Assembly (NCBI RefSeq): GCF_002929535.1
Contig: NZ_PJJO01000061.1
Span: 310,001-374,000 of the forward strand
Source: Cryobacterium sp. Y11
GTDB lineage: Bacteria; Actinomycetota; Actinomycetes; Actinomycetales; Microbacteriaceae
Direction: 5' to 3'
Length of the DNA: 64,000 nt
Below, piece after piece: positions 17,791 through 26,911 of the stretch (positions are counted from its first letter, which is position 1; each line of letters begins with the position of its first letter). A program made the position numbers and the translations under genes. The notes under the pieces were generated by a model that saw nothing but the letters and a program-made list of their open reading frames with translations, did no database searches and was not told the DNA's origin.

Positions 17791-18774
17791 CTAGTTGGCC
17801 AGCCGCGCGCCGGGATCTAGTTGGTGGGGTCTAGTTGGCTGGGTCTGTCCCTGCAGTGCGTTACGGCCGAGCAGTGCCGACGCATAGGACTCCATTTGTG
17901 CGCGGAGCGCCGCTACGAGCGCTGCGACCGCCGGCAGCCGCAATGATTCGGTGCGTAAGACCATCCAGTACGGCAGTCGTTCCTGAAAATCATCCGGAAG
18001 GAGGCGCACCAGGTCTGCATGTTGATCGGCCATGAAGCAGGGCAGAAATCCAATTCCGGCTCCAGCCCGGGTTCCCTCGACGTGCACGAACACATTGGTG
18101 GAGCTGAGCGACTCCCGCATCTGCGGCACAAGCCTCCGGGGGGCGTCGAGGTCGTCGACCTGAAGCATGGAATCCACGAAATAGACGAGCGGATGCTCGG
18201 TCAGCTCGGCAATGCTGACCGGTGTGCCGTGGGCCTCGAGGTAGCGCCGTGAGGCGTACATCCCGAGGCTGTAATAGCCGAGCAGGATCGACTCGGCCCG
18301 ATGCACCTGCGGCTCACCCACCACGACTTCGATATCCAGCCCCGAACGGTGCTGTAGGGCGCGGCGGGTGACGGTGACGATTTCGACTCGCAATAGCGGA
18401 TGCCGGCGCTGCAGTACGGCCACGGCCGGGGCAGCTATATAGGCGCTGAAACCGTCCGTCGCCGACATGCGCACCACCCCGGAGATCTGTTGGGCTTCGG
18501 CGTCGGAACCACGCAGCAGGCTGACGGCCGATTCCACCCCCTCGGCCGCGGTGCGGGCGCGTTCTCCGAGCTCGGTCAGTTCCCAACCACCCACCGCGCG
18601 GGCCAACAGACGGCCGTCGAGGGCCCTTTCTAGGGCGCTGATGCGCCGAGACACCGTGGTGTGGTTCAGGCCCAGGGTCTCAGCCGCGGTCGTGAATCGG
18701 CCGGTGCGGGCGACCGCGAGAAAGATGAGGAGATCATCGGGGTTGGGAGCGGTGCCAGCCGGCGGAAAGGTCAT
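17791..18774 (-). CDS. LysR-family transcriptional regulator
   Basis: The N-terminal winged helix reads PDDLLIFLAVARTGRFTTAA, followed by ETLGLNHTTVSRRISALERAL, the standard LysR DNA-binding motif. The effector domain follows from about residue 90 (SGVVRMSATDGFSAYIAAPA to the C-terminus). The protein is 327 residues from the ATG at 18774; a TTG 6 nt upstream is possible. It lies 6 nt after the kinase gene and may be the last gene of the glycosyltransferase operon. A 13-bp sequence just upstream of its start recurs before the MHS transporter gene at 26.9 kb, so it may control that operon as well as itself. The effector is unknown. Confidence 0.9.
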   Translation of the reverse strand: MTFPPAGTAPNPDDLLIFLAVARTGRFTTAAETLGLNHTTVSRRISALERALDGRLLARAVGGWELTELGERARTAAEGVESAVSLLRGSDAEAQQISGVVRMSATDGFSAYIAAPAVAVLQRRHPLLRVEIVTVTRRALQHRSGLDIEVVVGEPQVHRAESILLGYYSLGMYASRRYLEAHGTPVSIAELTEHPLVYFVDSMLQVDDLDAPRRLVPQMRESLSSTNVFVHVEGTRAGAGIGFLPCFMADQHADLVRLLPDDFQERLPYWMVLRTESLRLPAVAALVAALRAQMESYASALLGRNALQGQTQPTRPHQLDPGARLAN

Positions 18775-18776
18775 AC

Positions 18777-18789
18777 GCAATTATGCACA
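18777..18789. promoter_or_regulatory. Candidate LysR site, copy 1
   Basis: GCAATTATGCACA lies 3-15 nt before the LysR start codon and overlaps the end of the kinase gene. The same 13 bases occur at 26756-26768, upstream of the MHS transporter gene. It is AT-rich and near-palindromic (TGCA-ATTA-TGCA in the second copy), as LysR sites often are. Binding by this LysR is inferred from position and sharing. Confidence 0.5.
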
Positions 18790-19833
18790 AGCACTCGGCT
18801 GTCGGCAGGCTTCGGCACGCAGTACCGCGGCGAGGGCGGCCCATCGGGGTCGGAAGGCATAGAGGCAGCCGAGACGAAACCAAGCCGCAGTTTCGTATGC
18901 GTTCACGCGTTCGGGGGAGACGTGAAGCTCGTCGGCGACCGAATCGATCAGGCGTGTGGCGTACCTGCGGCGTTCGGAGCTGAGAAGTCCCTGCCGCTCG
19001 CGAAGCGCCAGGTGCGCGCGCAAATTACCCAGGTCGAGAGCAGGCTCCGCATTCGCCGCGGTGTCGAAGTCGATCAGACCGATACCGTGCGAGGGATCCC
19101 ACAGAATCTGCTTGTCGTGCAGGTCTCGATGGGCCGGGCGCAATGCGTCGGCTGTTCCAGCGATTAACCCGGCGGCAACTCGATCTGCGACCTGCACGAG
19201 GCGAGACGACGCGGGTGACGGGTCGAGGTTGGTCAGGTTCAACGCCCACGACCGGACGATGGCTGCTTCAGCGCACGCATCGTGCGCCGGAAGTGACGGA
19301 TCTGCCGGCGCGGAGCCGATCGAATCCACCCATGCGCTGCGCCAGGCTTGCCAGGCGTGACCCCACTCGTGGCCAGCGGCCGGATCCGCTCCGAGATCAT
19401 GCAGTGAGCGTCCGGGAACGGCGGAGCAGGTGACGACATCTCTCGTCACCGCCACGATGCGCGGCCGTCGGAAAGCGGATGCCAGCCCCTCGACGTTCTG
19501 CATTGCCGCCACTGCAGCTGCAGCGCGCCCCGGCCGAAAGACCTTGGCGTAGCTCGAGCCATCTGCGGAACGCACGACGGCGCGACGGCCGGGGCGGTGC
19601 ACCAGAATCCAACCCGATCGGGCGGCAGCGGCGAGGTCAGGGAGCTGGTCGTCGTGGCCGAAACGGCCGAGGACGGCGCCGCCGGACGGTGTCCAACGGC
19701 CGCCGCGTACCTGACCGTTGTGTGCGGCCCGCGCCTCGAAGGTCGCTCCGCTATGACGATCGGGCCAGGCGCGTTCAATCTGCCAGGTGGTTCCGTCGTC
19801 GTCGGCGCTGGGGGGGAGTGAGGACATCATCAT
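18781..19833 (-). CDS. APH-fold phosphotransferase (kinase 2 of operon)
   Basis: A 350-residue protein of the aminoglycoside phosphotransferase/choline kinase fold. The Brenner-type catalytic motif is LRPAHRDLHDKQILWD, with the catalytic Asp. It is followed by GIGLIDFDTAANAEPALDLG, which holds the metal-binding Asp. The N-terminal lobe has SYAKVFRPGRAAAAVAAMQ with the ATP-binding Lys. The first ATG overlaps the stop of kinase 1 (ATGA), so translation is coupled. Two further ATGs follow at once. Substrates in this fold range from antibiotics to choline, sugars and maltose. The neighbours are glycosyltransferases, so a sugar or a glycosylated intermediate is more likely than a resistance role, but this is inference. 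Confidence 0.8.
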   Translation of the reverse strand: MMMSSLPPSADDDGTTWQIERAWPDRHSGATFEARAAHNGQVRGGRWTPSGGAVLGRFGHDDQLPDLAAAARSGWILVHRPGRRAVVRSADGSSYAKVFRPGRAAAAVAAMQNVEGLASAFRRPRIVAVTRDVVTCSAVPGRSLHDLGADPAAGHEWGHAWQAWRSAWVDSIGSAPADPSLPAHDACAEAAIVRSWALNLTNLDPSPASSRLVQVADRVAAGLIAGTADALRPAHRDLHDKQILWDPSHGIGLIDFDTAANAEPALDLGNLRAHLALRERQGLLSSERRRYATRLIDSVADELHVSPERVNAYETAAWFRLGCLYAFRPRWAALAAVLRAEACRQPSACA

Positions 19834-21092
19834 TCCAGCACCTGTTCGGCAGCGGCGAGAATGCGTTCGACGTCACCGACCCAGTCCGGGGCCCGGTATC
19901 GGAATGGATCGATGGCGCGGCTGAGCAGCGCGTGAGCCAGCCAGTCGTGGATCGCATCCGGGTGCAGTTCGCCGCCCGCGCCGGCGTAGCCGTCAAACAG
20001 GGCCACAGCGAGGTCCGGGCTCCTGAGCATGATGGCGGCCGCGGCGAACGAACCAAGGTCGCGTTCCGGATCCGACCAGCCCGCCCGATCGAAATCAACC
20101 AGACGGATCTCGCCGGGTCCGACGAGCACCTGATCGGGCGAGAAGTCCCCGTGAGTGAGAACTGGATCGCTGGGCCGGTCCGATGCGGAACGGCGATCGT
20201 TGATCGCGTCGGCCAGTCGGTGCGCGCGTTGGGCGAATTCGGGCAGAACGACCGCGATGGCGCCGGCCGCGCGCACGGATTCGGATCGCGCCAGCGCCGG
20301 GTCGACGATGCGGGCGCCGATCGCAAACTGGCCGGGTGCCAGGCGGAGGGAATGCAGCGCTGCCAGCGCCTGCCCGGCCGCACCCGCCGCATCCGTGCTT
20401 TGGACGGCGGCGAGGTCACCGGTACCCCACCACTGCCCGGCGACGACATCACGCAGGCCTCCGGGATGCCATAACCCAACGACCGGAATCCCCTCGGAAA
20501 GGAGGTGATCGAGAAATTCGATCTGACGAAATTGCAGGTCGGTACTTGCGCGGTGGGTGCGCGGCGTGACCTTGACGACGAGATCGGTCGCCCCCGTCGT
20601 GCGCAGCAGCAACCGCCGGTGCGGGTTGTGCCGGAGCAGGGTCGATGCTGCGGTCAGTTCAGGGCATGCCTGATCAAGCCGGGCGAGAGTGCCGGCGAGC
20701 CTGCGGTCAGCCGATGCCGTGCCGTGCACGGTTCCCTGGATGCCCTCCACTCGCGCGGCAGCGGCGTTGCCGCGTCGCGCGGCCACCAGACTCTTGCTCA
20801 CCTTCCTGTCGTCGACATAGCTGGCGAGCCAGCCGTGGTCACCCCACCGGTCGTGCGGGTCGGCGGTGCTGTCGCTGGAATAGGTGATCACCACGCTCGA
20901 TGCCGGCTTGTAGCGGATGCGGGTGACGTGTGCCGGGTGGCTCAGTGCGGCGGACAGCTCCTCGTCGTCGTTGAAAACCACTCGGAGCGCCGCCACGCGG
21001 GGATCCCGCGTGATCAGATCCTGTTCAGCGGCGCGAGACCGCGCTGTGGCGCGGCCGTTCGGCAGCGGGCCGGTTCCGGCCGCGATCGTCAT
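19830..21092 (-). CDS. APH-fold phosphotransferase (kinase 1 of operon)
   Basis: A 420-residue kinase of the same fold as its downstream neighbour. The catalytic loop is DPVLTHGDFSPDQVLVGPGE and the metal-binding motif is IRLVDFDRAGWSDPERDLG. An unusual N-terminal region includes VTRIRYKPASSVVITYSSD, similar to the N-terminal cap of maltokinase-like proteins. HNPHRRLLLRTTGATDLVVK would be the ATP-binding lobe. The ATG at 21092 overlaps the exporter's stop codon (ATGA), which is why I prefer it to the longer open frame. Two different kinases side by side in a glycan-type operon is uncommon. Substrate unknown. Confidence 0.8.
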   Translation of the reverse strand: MTIAAGTGPLPNGRATARSRAAEQDLITRDPRVAALRVVFNDDEELSAALSHPAHVTRIRYKPASSVVITYSSDSTADPHDRWGDHGWLASYVDDRKVSKSLVAARRGNAAAARVEGIQGTVHGTASADRRLAGTLARLDQACPELTAASTLLRHNPHRRLLLRTTGATDLVVKVTPRTHRASTDLQFRQIEFLDHLLSEGIPVVGLWHPGGLRDVVAGQWWGTGDLAAVQSTDAAGAAGQALAALHSLRLAPGQFAIGARIVDPALARSESVRAAGAIAVVLPEFAQRAHRLADAINDRRSASDRPSDPVLTHGDFSPDQVLVGPGEIRLVDFDRAGWSDPERDLGSFAAAAIMLRSPDLAVALFDGYAGAGGELHPDAIHDWLAHALLSRAIDPFRYRAPDWVGDVERILAAAEQVLE

Positions 21093-22897
21093 GACCGGAT
21101 CCGATCGGTCGTCTCCTGCTCGGCCAGCCATTGGGACAGCCGGCTGCTGGGTGACTTGAGAAGTTCTGTCGGGGACCCATCCTCGACGATCCGACCGTCT
21201 TCAAGCCACAGCACCCGGTCCGCGCGATGCACGGCGTGGGAGGCGTGGGTGATCGTGATGACCGTTCGACCCCGAATGAGGGTGTCCATCGAGGCTTCGA
21301 CGACGCTGCGACCGCTGGGGTCGAGCCCGGTCGTGGCCTCGTCGAGGATGACGATGGGGGCATCGCGCAGGACTGCACGGGCGATGGCGATGCGCTGACG
21401 CTGGCCGCCCGACAGGGTGTTGCCACGGCCGCCGAGTACCGTCTCGAAGCCGCTGGGAAGGGCCGTGATGAATTCCTCGGCATTGGCAATCCGGGCCGCA
21501 TCCTCGACGTCGGCGTTGGTCGCGTCCAGGCGGCCATAGCGGATGTTCTCCCGCACGGTCGTGGCGAACAGCACGGAGTCCTGTAGCAGGATCGACACCT
21601 GCCCGCGCAGGCTGCTCAGCGTCACCTCACGCACGTCGGTGCCGTCAATGCGTACGCTGCCGGAGGTCGGGTCGACCATGCGTAGGATCAGTCCGACCAG
21701 GGTGGACTTGCCTGAGCCGGACGGACCGAGCAGGCACACGTTTTGCCCCGCCGGAATCTCGAGCGACAGCCCGGCGAACAACGGCCGGCCGTAGCCGTCT
21801 GGAGCGTGCACGTCATGGAACGTCAACCGTCCGTCGCTGTGGCCGAGTGGCCGCGCGGTCGGCGAATCGAATACCTCGATGGGTTCGTCGAGGAGGTCGG
21901 CGATGCGTTCGCCCGAGGCCGTGGCCCGCGCGATACGCCCGGTGTACTTGGCCAGGTCGCGCAGCGGCTTCATGGCGATCTTGAGATACATCAGGAACAT
22001 GACCAGTTCGCCGAGAGTCATCTGCACGTCGATGACGCGCCATCCGCCTCCGGCGAGCACGAGCGCGGTCGCGACTCCGACGATGATGTCGGTTCGGCGT
22101 TCGAGCCCGGCAGCCAGACGACGACTTTTGATCCCCTCGCGCAGCGCGGTCTCATTGCCGCTGCGGAAGGCTCCGGAGACGGTGTGCTCTAGACCGTATG
22201 CCTGGACCACCCGGATAGCATCGAGCGTTTCGGCCGCGGTATTAGCGAGCGACCCCTCGCCCTTCCTGGTAGTGCGGGAGGCGGAGGTGATGGCACGTGA
22301 ACTGCGTCGCGACGACAACAGGTACGCGACCGCCGCGCCCACAACGACGAGGGCGAGGAGCGGATCCAACACGACCATGACGATCGCGAGGACGAAGAAC
22401 GTCAGCACGTTGCCGACCAGCGGAAGCCCGGCTGTGACGGCGACTTCCTGCAGCCGGCCGATGTCTCCGACCAGGCGTTGCACGGTATCGCCGGACCTGG
22501 TCGCCGCGTGGTAGCGCAGGGAGAGCTCCTGGACGTGGGCGAACACCCGCGTGCGCAGGTCGGTCGCGACGCGAGATCCGACGAGGGCGAATGCCACCGT
22601 GCTCAGATAGCTGGTCGCGGCGCGCCCCGCCGTCAGTGCGACCAGAAGTCCTCCGCAGGCGAGTAGCAGCCCGATGGTCGCCGGCGGCGTGGTTGAGCCG
22701 GCCGGCAGGGTGGCGCCGAGACTGGCCGTGACCGAATCGATCACGAATTTCACCGGCCACGGTTCGAGAACGCACAGCGCGACCTCGAGAAGCAGCGCGA
22801 TGAGGCCGCCGGTGACCAGTTTCCAGTGCCGTCCGATATGGGGGCGGACGATGTGCAGGCTTTGGCGCAGGGCACTGGGCTCGCGTGAGCGCGTCAT
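21089..22897 (-). CDS. ABC exporter, membrane domain fused to ATPase
   Basis: A 602-residue half-transporter. The N-terminal domain has six hydrophobic helices (WKLVTGGLIALLLEVAL onward). The ATPase has Walker A LLGPSGSGKST, the Q-loop VSILLQDSVLF, the signature TLSGGQRQRIAIARAV, Walker B IVILDEATTGLD and the switch ITHASHAV. This is the type I exporter layout used for lipids, glycolipids, peptides and drugs. The ATG at 22897 overlaps the previous stop (ATGA); the open frame upstream of it belongs to the glycosyltransferase gene in another frame. It probably works as a homodimer that flips or exports the product made by the three upstream glycosyltransferases. Confidence 0.9.
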   Translation of the reverse strand: MTRSREPSALRQSLHIVRPHIGRHWKLVTGGLIALLLEVALCVLEPWPVKFVIDSVTASLGATLPAGSTTPPATIGLLLACGGLLVALTAGRAATSYLSTVAFALVGSRVATDLRTRVFAHVQELSLRYHAATRSGDTVQRLVGDIGRLQEVAVTAGLPLVGNVLTFFVLAIVMVVLDPLLALVVVGAAVAYLLSSRRSSRAITSASRTTRKGEGSLANTAAETLDAIRVVQAYGLEHTVSGAFRSGNETALREGIKSRRLAAGLERRTDIIVGVATALVLAGGGWRVIDVQMTLGELVMFLMYLKIAMKPLRDLAKYTGRIARATASGERIADLLDEPIEVFDSPTARPLGHSDGRLTFHDVHAPDGYGRPLFAGLSLEIPAGQNVCLLGPSGSGKSTLVGLILRMVDPTSGSVRIDGTDVREVTLSSLRGQVSILLQDSVLFATTVRENIRYGRLDATNADVEDAARIANAEEFITALPSGFETVLGGRGNTLSGGQRQRIAIARAVLRDAPIVILDEATTGLDPSGRSVVEASMDTLIRGRTVITITHASHAVHRADRVLWLEDGRIVEDGSPTELLKSPSSRLSQWLAEQETTDRIRS

Positions 22898-24135
22898 CGT
22901 CGGCCGCCGATCATCGGCGCGGGTTGCGGCGCGAACGCGGCGGCGGGCCCGGTCTTCCGTTGCGCCTGGTCGGCCGCGCTGAGGTGGTCGAGGATCCGGC
23001 CTACTACTGCCCACCAGTCATGCCGCTCGACGGCGAGTGTGCGTGCGGCGCGGCCCAGTCGCACTCGCAGGGCACGATCGTCGTTCAGCCGGCCGAGTGC
23101 ACCCGCCAAGGCCACCTCATCGCCGGGCGGCACGAGCAGCCCGGTGCAGTCGTCGACGACGACAGTGGGAATCTGGCCCACCGCCGAAGCGATCACGGGG
23201 AGTCCCGCGGAGAGGTACTCGTAGAGTTTGAGGGGGGAGAAGTACTGATCGTGGCCGACCGGATACGGTGCGGCGGCCACGTCGAAGCCGGCCAGCAGTT
23301 CGGGCACCCGTTCCGGAGCCACAGCCCCGGTGAACTCCACGTCGAGTGGGTATTTCGAAGCCAACTGGCGCAGCGCTGCTCGTTCTGGCCCATCACCCAC
23401 GATGCGCAGGCGCCAGGGCGGTTCGGCGGCGAGCCGACCGGAGTGCTCGCGTGCGGCAGATTCAGCCCGGGCCGTGGCGCGGATCAATATATCGACGCCG
23501 TGCCACGGTTTCAAGGTGCCGATGAAGCCGACGGTGAACCCGGTCGTCACCGACGAGTGCGCTCGGGGCACGATACGCCGGGTATTCACACCATTTGGGA
23601 CGACCGTGATACGACCGGGCGATGGTGTGAAGGGTCGAATCCAGGCGGCGACGGGCTCGGAGACGCACACGACCACGGCTGCGGCCGTCACCACCCGCCT
23701 GGTGTCGGCACGGGCGCCGGCCTCATCGACGAGGGTGCGATGCGTGCGCTGTTCATCGATGAGCGGGGCGTTGACTTCGAGGATCACCGGGGACCCCGTC
23801 GCGCGGGCGATGACGGCCGAGGCCGTGCTGAACAAGGAGTAGCGCTCGTAGACGAGGTCGCATCCGTCTTCGATCGCGGCGTCGGCGAGGCTCTGCGCGG
23901 CGCTGGCGATGGCGCGTTCCCGTTCGGCTGGTGACTGACTGGCCGCTACCGTGCGCACAACGATGGGGAGGTCATGCAGGTCAGCCGGTATGTCGCTGCC
24001 ACGCCGGGTGCAGTACACGGTCACGGGCATATTGCGTTCCCGGAAGGTGCGCACCACTTCCTGCACGTGCACCGAGGAGCCCTTCGTGCCGAAGACGGGA
24101 ACACCGGGGTCGACGCACAGATAGGCGACGCGCAT
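22894..24135 (-). CDS. Glycosyltransferase family 4 protein (GT-B), third of operon
   Basis: A 413-residue GT-B enzyme. The N-terminal half begins MRVAYLCVDPGVPVFGTKGS, then SVHVQEVVRTF, with the GxKG and SxH pattern of GT4 enzymes. The C-terminal half has ITVVPNGVNTRR, FTVGFIGTLKPWHGVDILI and the sugar-nucleotide site YFSPLKLYEYLSAGLPVIAS with its E-x7-E-like pair. The start at 24135 shares one base with the preceding stop (TGATG). It transfers a sugar from a nucleotide donor to an unknown acceptor. Confidence 0.88.
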   Translation of the reverse strand: MRVAYLCVDPGVPVFGTKGSSVHVQEVVRTFRERNMPVTVYCTRRGSDIPADLHDLPIVVRTVAASQSPAERERAIASAAQSLADAAIEDGCDLVYERYSLFSTASAVIARATGSPVILEVNAPLIDEQRTHRTLVDEAGARADTRRVVTAAAVVVCVSEPVAAWIRPFTPSPGRITVVPNGVNTRRIVPRAHSSVTTGFTVGFIGTLKPWHGVDILIRATARAESAAREHSGRLAAEPPWRLRIVGDGPERAALRQLASKYPLDVEFTGAVAPERVPELLAGFDVAAAPYPVGHDQYFSPLKLYEYLSAGLPVIASAVGQIPTVVVDDCTGLLVPPGDEVALAGALGRLNDDRALRVRLGRAARTLAVERHDWWAVVGRILDHLSAADQAQRKTGPAAAFAPQPAPMIGGRR

Positions 24136-25412
24136 CAGGCCACCGCCATCGGTTCGAGTGGCGCCGGTTGATGCGCCGGTTGGCTCGCATCGGAGTCGGT
24201 GCGGGTACACAACGTGCCCAGTGCTCGGGCCTGGCGGGCAGAATCGAACGACTCCTCGACCACCCGGCGGGCGTTTCGGGCGAGCCGGCCGAGGTTCGCG
24301 GCGGGATCGGCGGCCCCGCGCATGGCAGCCACCAGGTCGTCAAGACTGCCGGAGCGACACAGGATGCCGGTCTCTCCCGCGCGGACGATCTCGGGGATAC
24401 CCGTCACATCCGTTGAAATGCAGGGAACGCCGAGGGCCATCGCCTCGAGGATGGAGGTGGGGAGCCCATCGGCGTTTCCGTCGCCGCCGACGATGCAGGG
24501 CGCGACAAACAGGTCAGCGGTGGCCAGCCGCACGACCACCTCGTTCTGCGAGACCGGGCCGAGCAGCCGCACGATACCGAACAGTCCGAGACGATGGATC
24601 TGCTCGCTCAAAGCCCCGGTTAGTTCGCCCCCGCCCACAATGTCCACGGTCAGCGCGACGCCGCTGTGATGCAGTGCGTGCGCCGCATCGACCAACAGGC
24701 TGAAGCCCTTTTTCTCGACCAGGCGACCAACAGCGACCACCGCGAGTGGCCCACTGCGTGGTCGGTGCTCGGTGAATGGAAAGCGGGCGAGTTCCAGTCC
24801 GTTGTAAACCCGGTGCAATCGTACGGTCTCGGCCGGGAACCGGCGACACAGGTAGTCGAAGTTGTACTCGCTCACCGTGACGGCATGATGGGCCCCGGCC
24901 AGCTTCACAGCCAGGTCCGCCGGGTCCACCGACTCGTGGAAGAGATCTTTGGCGTGAGCCGTGAAGGAGTACGGCACCCCCGTGAGCAGCGACGCCAGGC
25001 GGGCCACCGTTGTGGCGACCGAGGCGAAGTGGGCGTGCAGATGGGTGATGCCGTGTTCCCTGACGGCTCGGGCCAGGCTGACGGCCTGCACCGCGTCGTC
25101 GACGTCGGCTAGCAGCAGCTCGTCAAGACAGGCGGACATTGCCGACCCGACGCCGGTCTTGGCTGTGGACTGGAATTCCGCCCAGAGCAGGGAGGTCTTC
25201 CACGGCCGGTCGATATAGACGACCGGCGCAGCGACGCGGGCCAGTTCCGCATGAAAGCGCGAATCGACCGGCGGCCGCAGGGAGAAGATGACCAGATTCT
25301 CACCGGCGGCTTCGCGGGCGAGGATCTCGGACACGACGAACGTCTCCGAGAGCCGGGGATACATTTTGAGCACGTAGCCGATCCGAGGGGATCCGGAATG
25401 GTCAGACAGCAT
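24135..25412 (-). CDS. Glycosyltransferase family 4 protein (GT-B), second of operon
   Basis: A 425-residue GT-B enzyme resembling the WcaL/colanic-acid type. Key motifs are GYVLKMYPRLSETFVVSEIL at the start, ITHLHAHFASVATTVARLAS, VYNGLELARFPF, and the donor-binding segment FVAPCIVGGDGNADGLPTSI, which continues LEAMALGVPCISTDVTGIPE. The Asn-Ala-Asp-Gly-Leu sequence is typical of this branch. It overlaps the first glycosyltransferase gene by 11 nt. The LSETF start is common in exopolysaccharide transferases, which suggests a surface glycan or glycolipid. Confidence 0.9.
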   Translation of the reverse strand: MLSDHSGSPRIGYVLKMYPRLSETFVVSEILAREAAGENLVIFSLRPPVDSRFHAELARVAAPVVYIDRPWKTSLLWAEFQSTAKTGVGSAMSACLDELLLADVDDAVQAVSLARAVREHGITHLHAHFASVATTVARLASLLTGVPYSFTAHAKDLFHESVDPADLAVKLAGAHHAVTVSEYNFDYLCRRFPAETVRLHRVYNGLELARFPFTEHRPRSGPLAVVAVGRLVEKKGFSLLVDAAHALHHSGVALTVDIVGGGELTGALSEQIHRLGLFGIVRLLGPVSQNEVVVRLATADLFVAPCIVGGDGNADGLPTSILEAMALGVPCISTDVTGIPEIVRAGETGILCRSGSLDDLVAAMRGAADPAANLGRLARNARRVVEESFDSARQARALGTLCTRTDSDASQPAHQPAPLEPMAVA

Positions 25413-26589
25413 GTTGCACCTCCGCGGGTTCGCGAACCCGCTGTTTGGAATTGAGTAGTGCCGCCGCGAGCACGGCGACTGTCTCGAGGCCGTCGAGGTT
25501 CACCGCGCTGCGCGGAACGACCCGGCCGACGTTCGCAGCGAACCAGGCCGACAGGAAGGCCGGAGTCGCGGTGTCTGTCGTCACGGTCTCGACGAGTCCG
25601 CGGCGGGCCAGTGCTGCGGCGCGAATCGTCTGCTCCTGCCGTCGGGCCTCGCGCGGTACGACCAGGGTGGGCGCAGCGGTCGTCATCACTTCGCTGATCG
25701 AGTTGTATCCGCCCATACACACGACGGCGGCTGCGCGGCGGAGTAAGGCGAGGGCATCCGGAACCGAACGCAGGATGCTCGTGCCCTCGCGTGCCACGGA
25801 CGTGATCTCGGCATGATGGGCGTCGGGCATCTGTGGGCCGGTCACGACCAAATGTCGATACCCGGGTGGCGCGGTCGCACGGGCCGCAGCCGAGGCGAGA
25901 CGATGACCGTCGGAACCGCCGCCAACGGTGGTGAGTATGAAGGGCTCGCTGTCGCTCGGCGCGTGCCCGATCGGCCGACCGTTGGCGAGGTAGCCGGTAT
26001 GCACCGCGAGGTTGAGTAGCGAGGACGGGATTTCCCCGGTCTCGAACGCATTGTGCACGCGCGGGTCGCCGTACACCCAGAGCGCGTCGAACAACCGTCG
26101 GATGGCGCTGGCGCCGCCGATGGCCCGCCACTCGGCGAGGGCGACGGCGGGACGGTCGAGCACTTCCCGAAGGCCAAGCACGATGGCGCACTCGGGCCGG
26201 GTTGAGCGCAGGCTCACCAGGGCGCTTTCGAGTTCTCGGCGGGCGCCGAGTGCGTGCCGATCAACAATCAACAGGTCGGGGGCGAACTCGCGCAGGGCGA
26301 CGCGCAGAATGCTGGCGCGAATCGACGTCATCGTGTCGATGCCCAGTGTGAGATGACGCGGGCGGTAGCCGTCAACACCGGTGGTGATGCCGGGCAGCAC
26401 CAACCAGTCCCAACCGGCGGGAGTGGGGAAGGACGTTGCGGCACTCTGTCCGGTGACCAGAAGTCCGCTCACCGGTTCGTCGGTGATGGACGGAAGGTGT
26501 AACGACAGTGCGTGCGCGATGGCGAGGTTCCGCCGCACGTGTCCCAGTCCGATCGAATCGTGCGAATACAAAGCAATCCTGGTGACCAT
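25402..26589 (-). CDS. COG4671/MurG-like glycosyltransferase, first of operon
   Basis: A 395-residue GT-B protein of the MurG/GT28-like fold. It has LYSHDSIGLGHVRRNLAIAH at the N-terminus, where the LGHxxR loop is typical of COG4671. VTGPQMPDAH and VCMGGYNSISEVMTTAAPTL, then VVPREARRQEQTIRA, form the C-terminal donor site. It is the first gene of the leftward operon and is preceded by a 322-bp divergent intergenic region. An LPSITDEPVSGLLVTGQ segment suggests a normal GT-B N-terminal domain. The acceptor is unknown. Confidence 0.82.
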   Translation of the reverse strand: MVTRIALYSHDSIGLGHVRRNLAIAHALSLHLPSITDEPVSGLLVTGQSAATSFPTPAGWDWLVLPGITTGVDGYRPRHLTLGIDTMTSIRASILRVALREFAPDLLIVDRHALGARRELESALVSLRSTRPECAIVLGLREVLDRPAVALAEWRAIGGASAIRRLFDALWVYGDPRVHNAFETGEIPSSLLNLAVHTGYLANGRPIGHAPSDSEPFILTTVGGGSDGHRLASAAARATAPPGYRHLVVTGPQMPDAHHAEITSVAREGTSILRSVPDALALLRRAAAVVCMGGYNSISEVMTTAAPTLVVPREARRQEQTIRAAALARRGLVETVTTDTATPAFLSAWFAANVGRVVPRSAVNLDGLETVAVLAAALLNSKQRVREPAEVQHAV

Positions 26590-26911
26590 GGCATTCCTCC
26601 CGGCTGTCGACCCTCGTGGTCGTAAAATCAGATTCCGGCTTGCCCGTGAGGTACGGATGAGTAAACAGTGAGTGAACTCTTAGGAACCGGATATGAATTG
26701 GCCGTGCAACGCCTGTGTGAATTTGGGGCGGGCATCCCGCCGCGGTGCGCGATCTGCAATTATGCACATCGGCTCTGTCTTTTTGGCCCTTGATGGCCGG
26801 CCCGTTGTGCGGGAATACTCAGTCAGGTCGGGATTCTGTTCAGACGACCGCAATCGTCCCGCACCATCTCACCGCAACTACGTGTCATCGACGACACAGA
26901 GGAGACAGACA
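26590..26911. promoter_or_regulatory. Divergent intergenic region between the glycosyltransferase operon and the MHS transporter
   Basis: 322 bp with no convincing gene. It must hold promoters for both directions. It contains the second copy of GCAATTATGCACA at 26756-26768 and a G/C hairpin-like stretch (GGGCGGGCATCCCGCC near 26726). An open frame runs through it into the transporter but shows no similarity. Confidence 0.6.
26756..26768. promoter_or_regulatory. Candidate LysR site, copy 2
   Basis: GCAATTATGCACA, identical over 13 bases to the sequence just upstream of the LysR gene at 18777-18789. It lies 144 bp before the transporter start, a usual distance for an activator site. Confidence 0.5.

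Noticed and set aside
26693..26911. 73-codon N-terminal extension of the MHS transporter
   Set aside because: The family begins after the ATG at 26912 and a good ribosome site is there.
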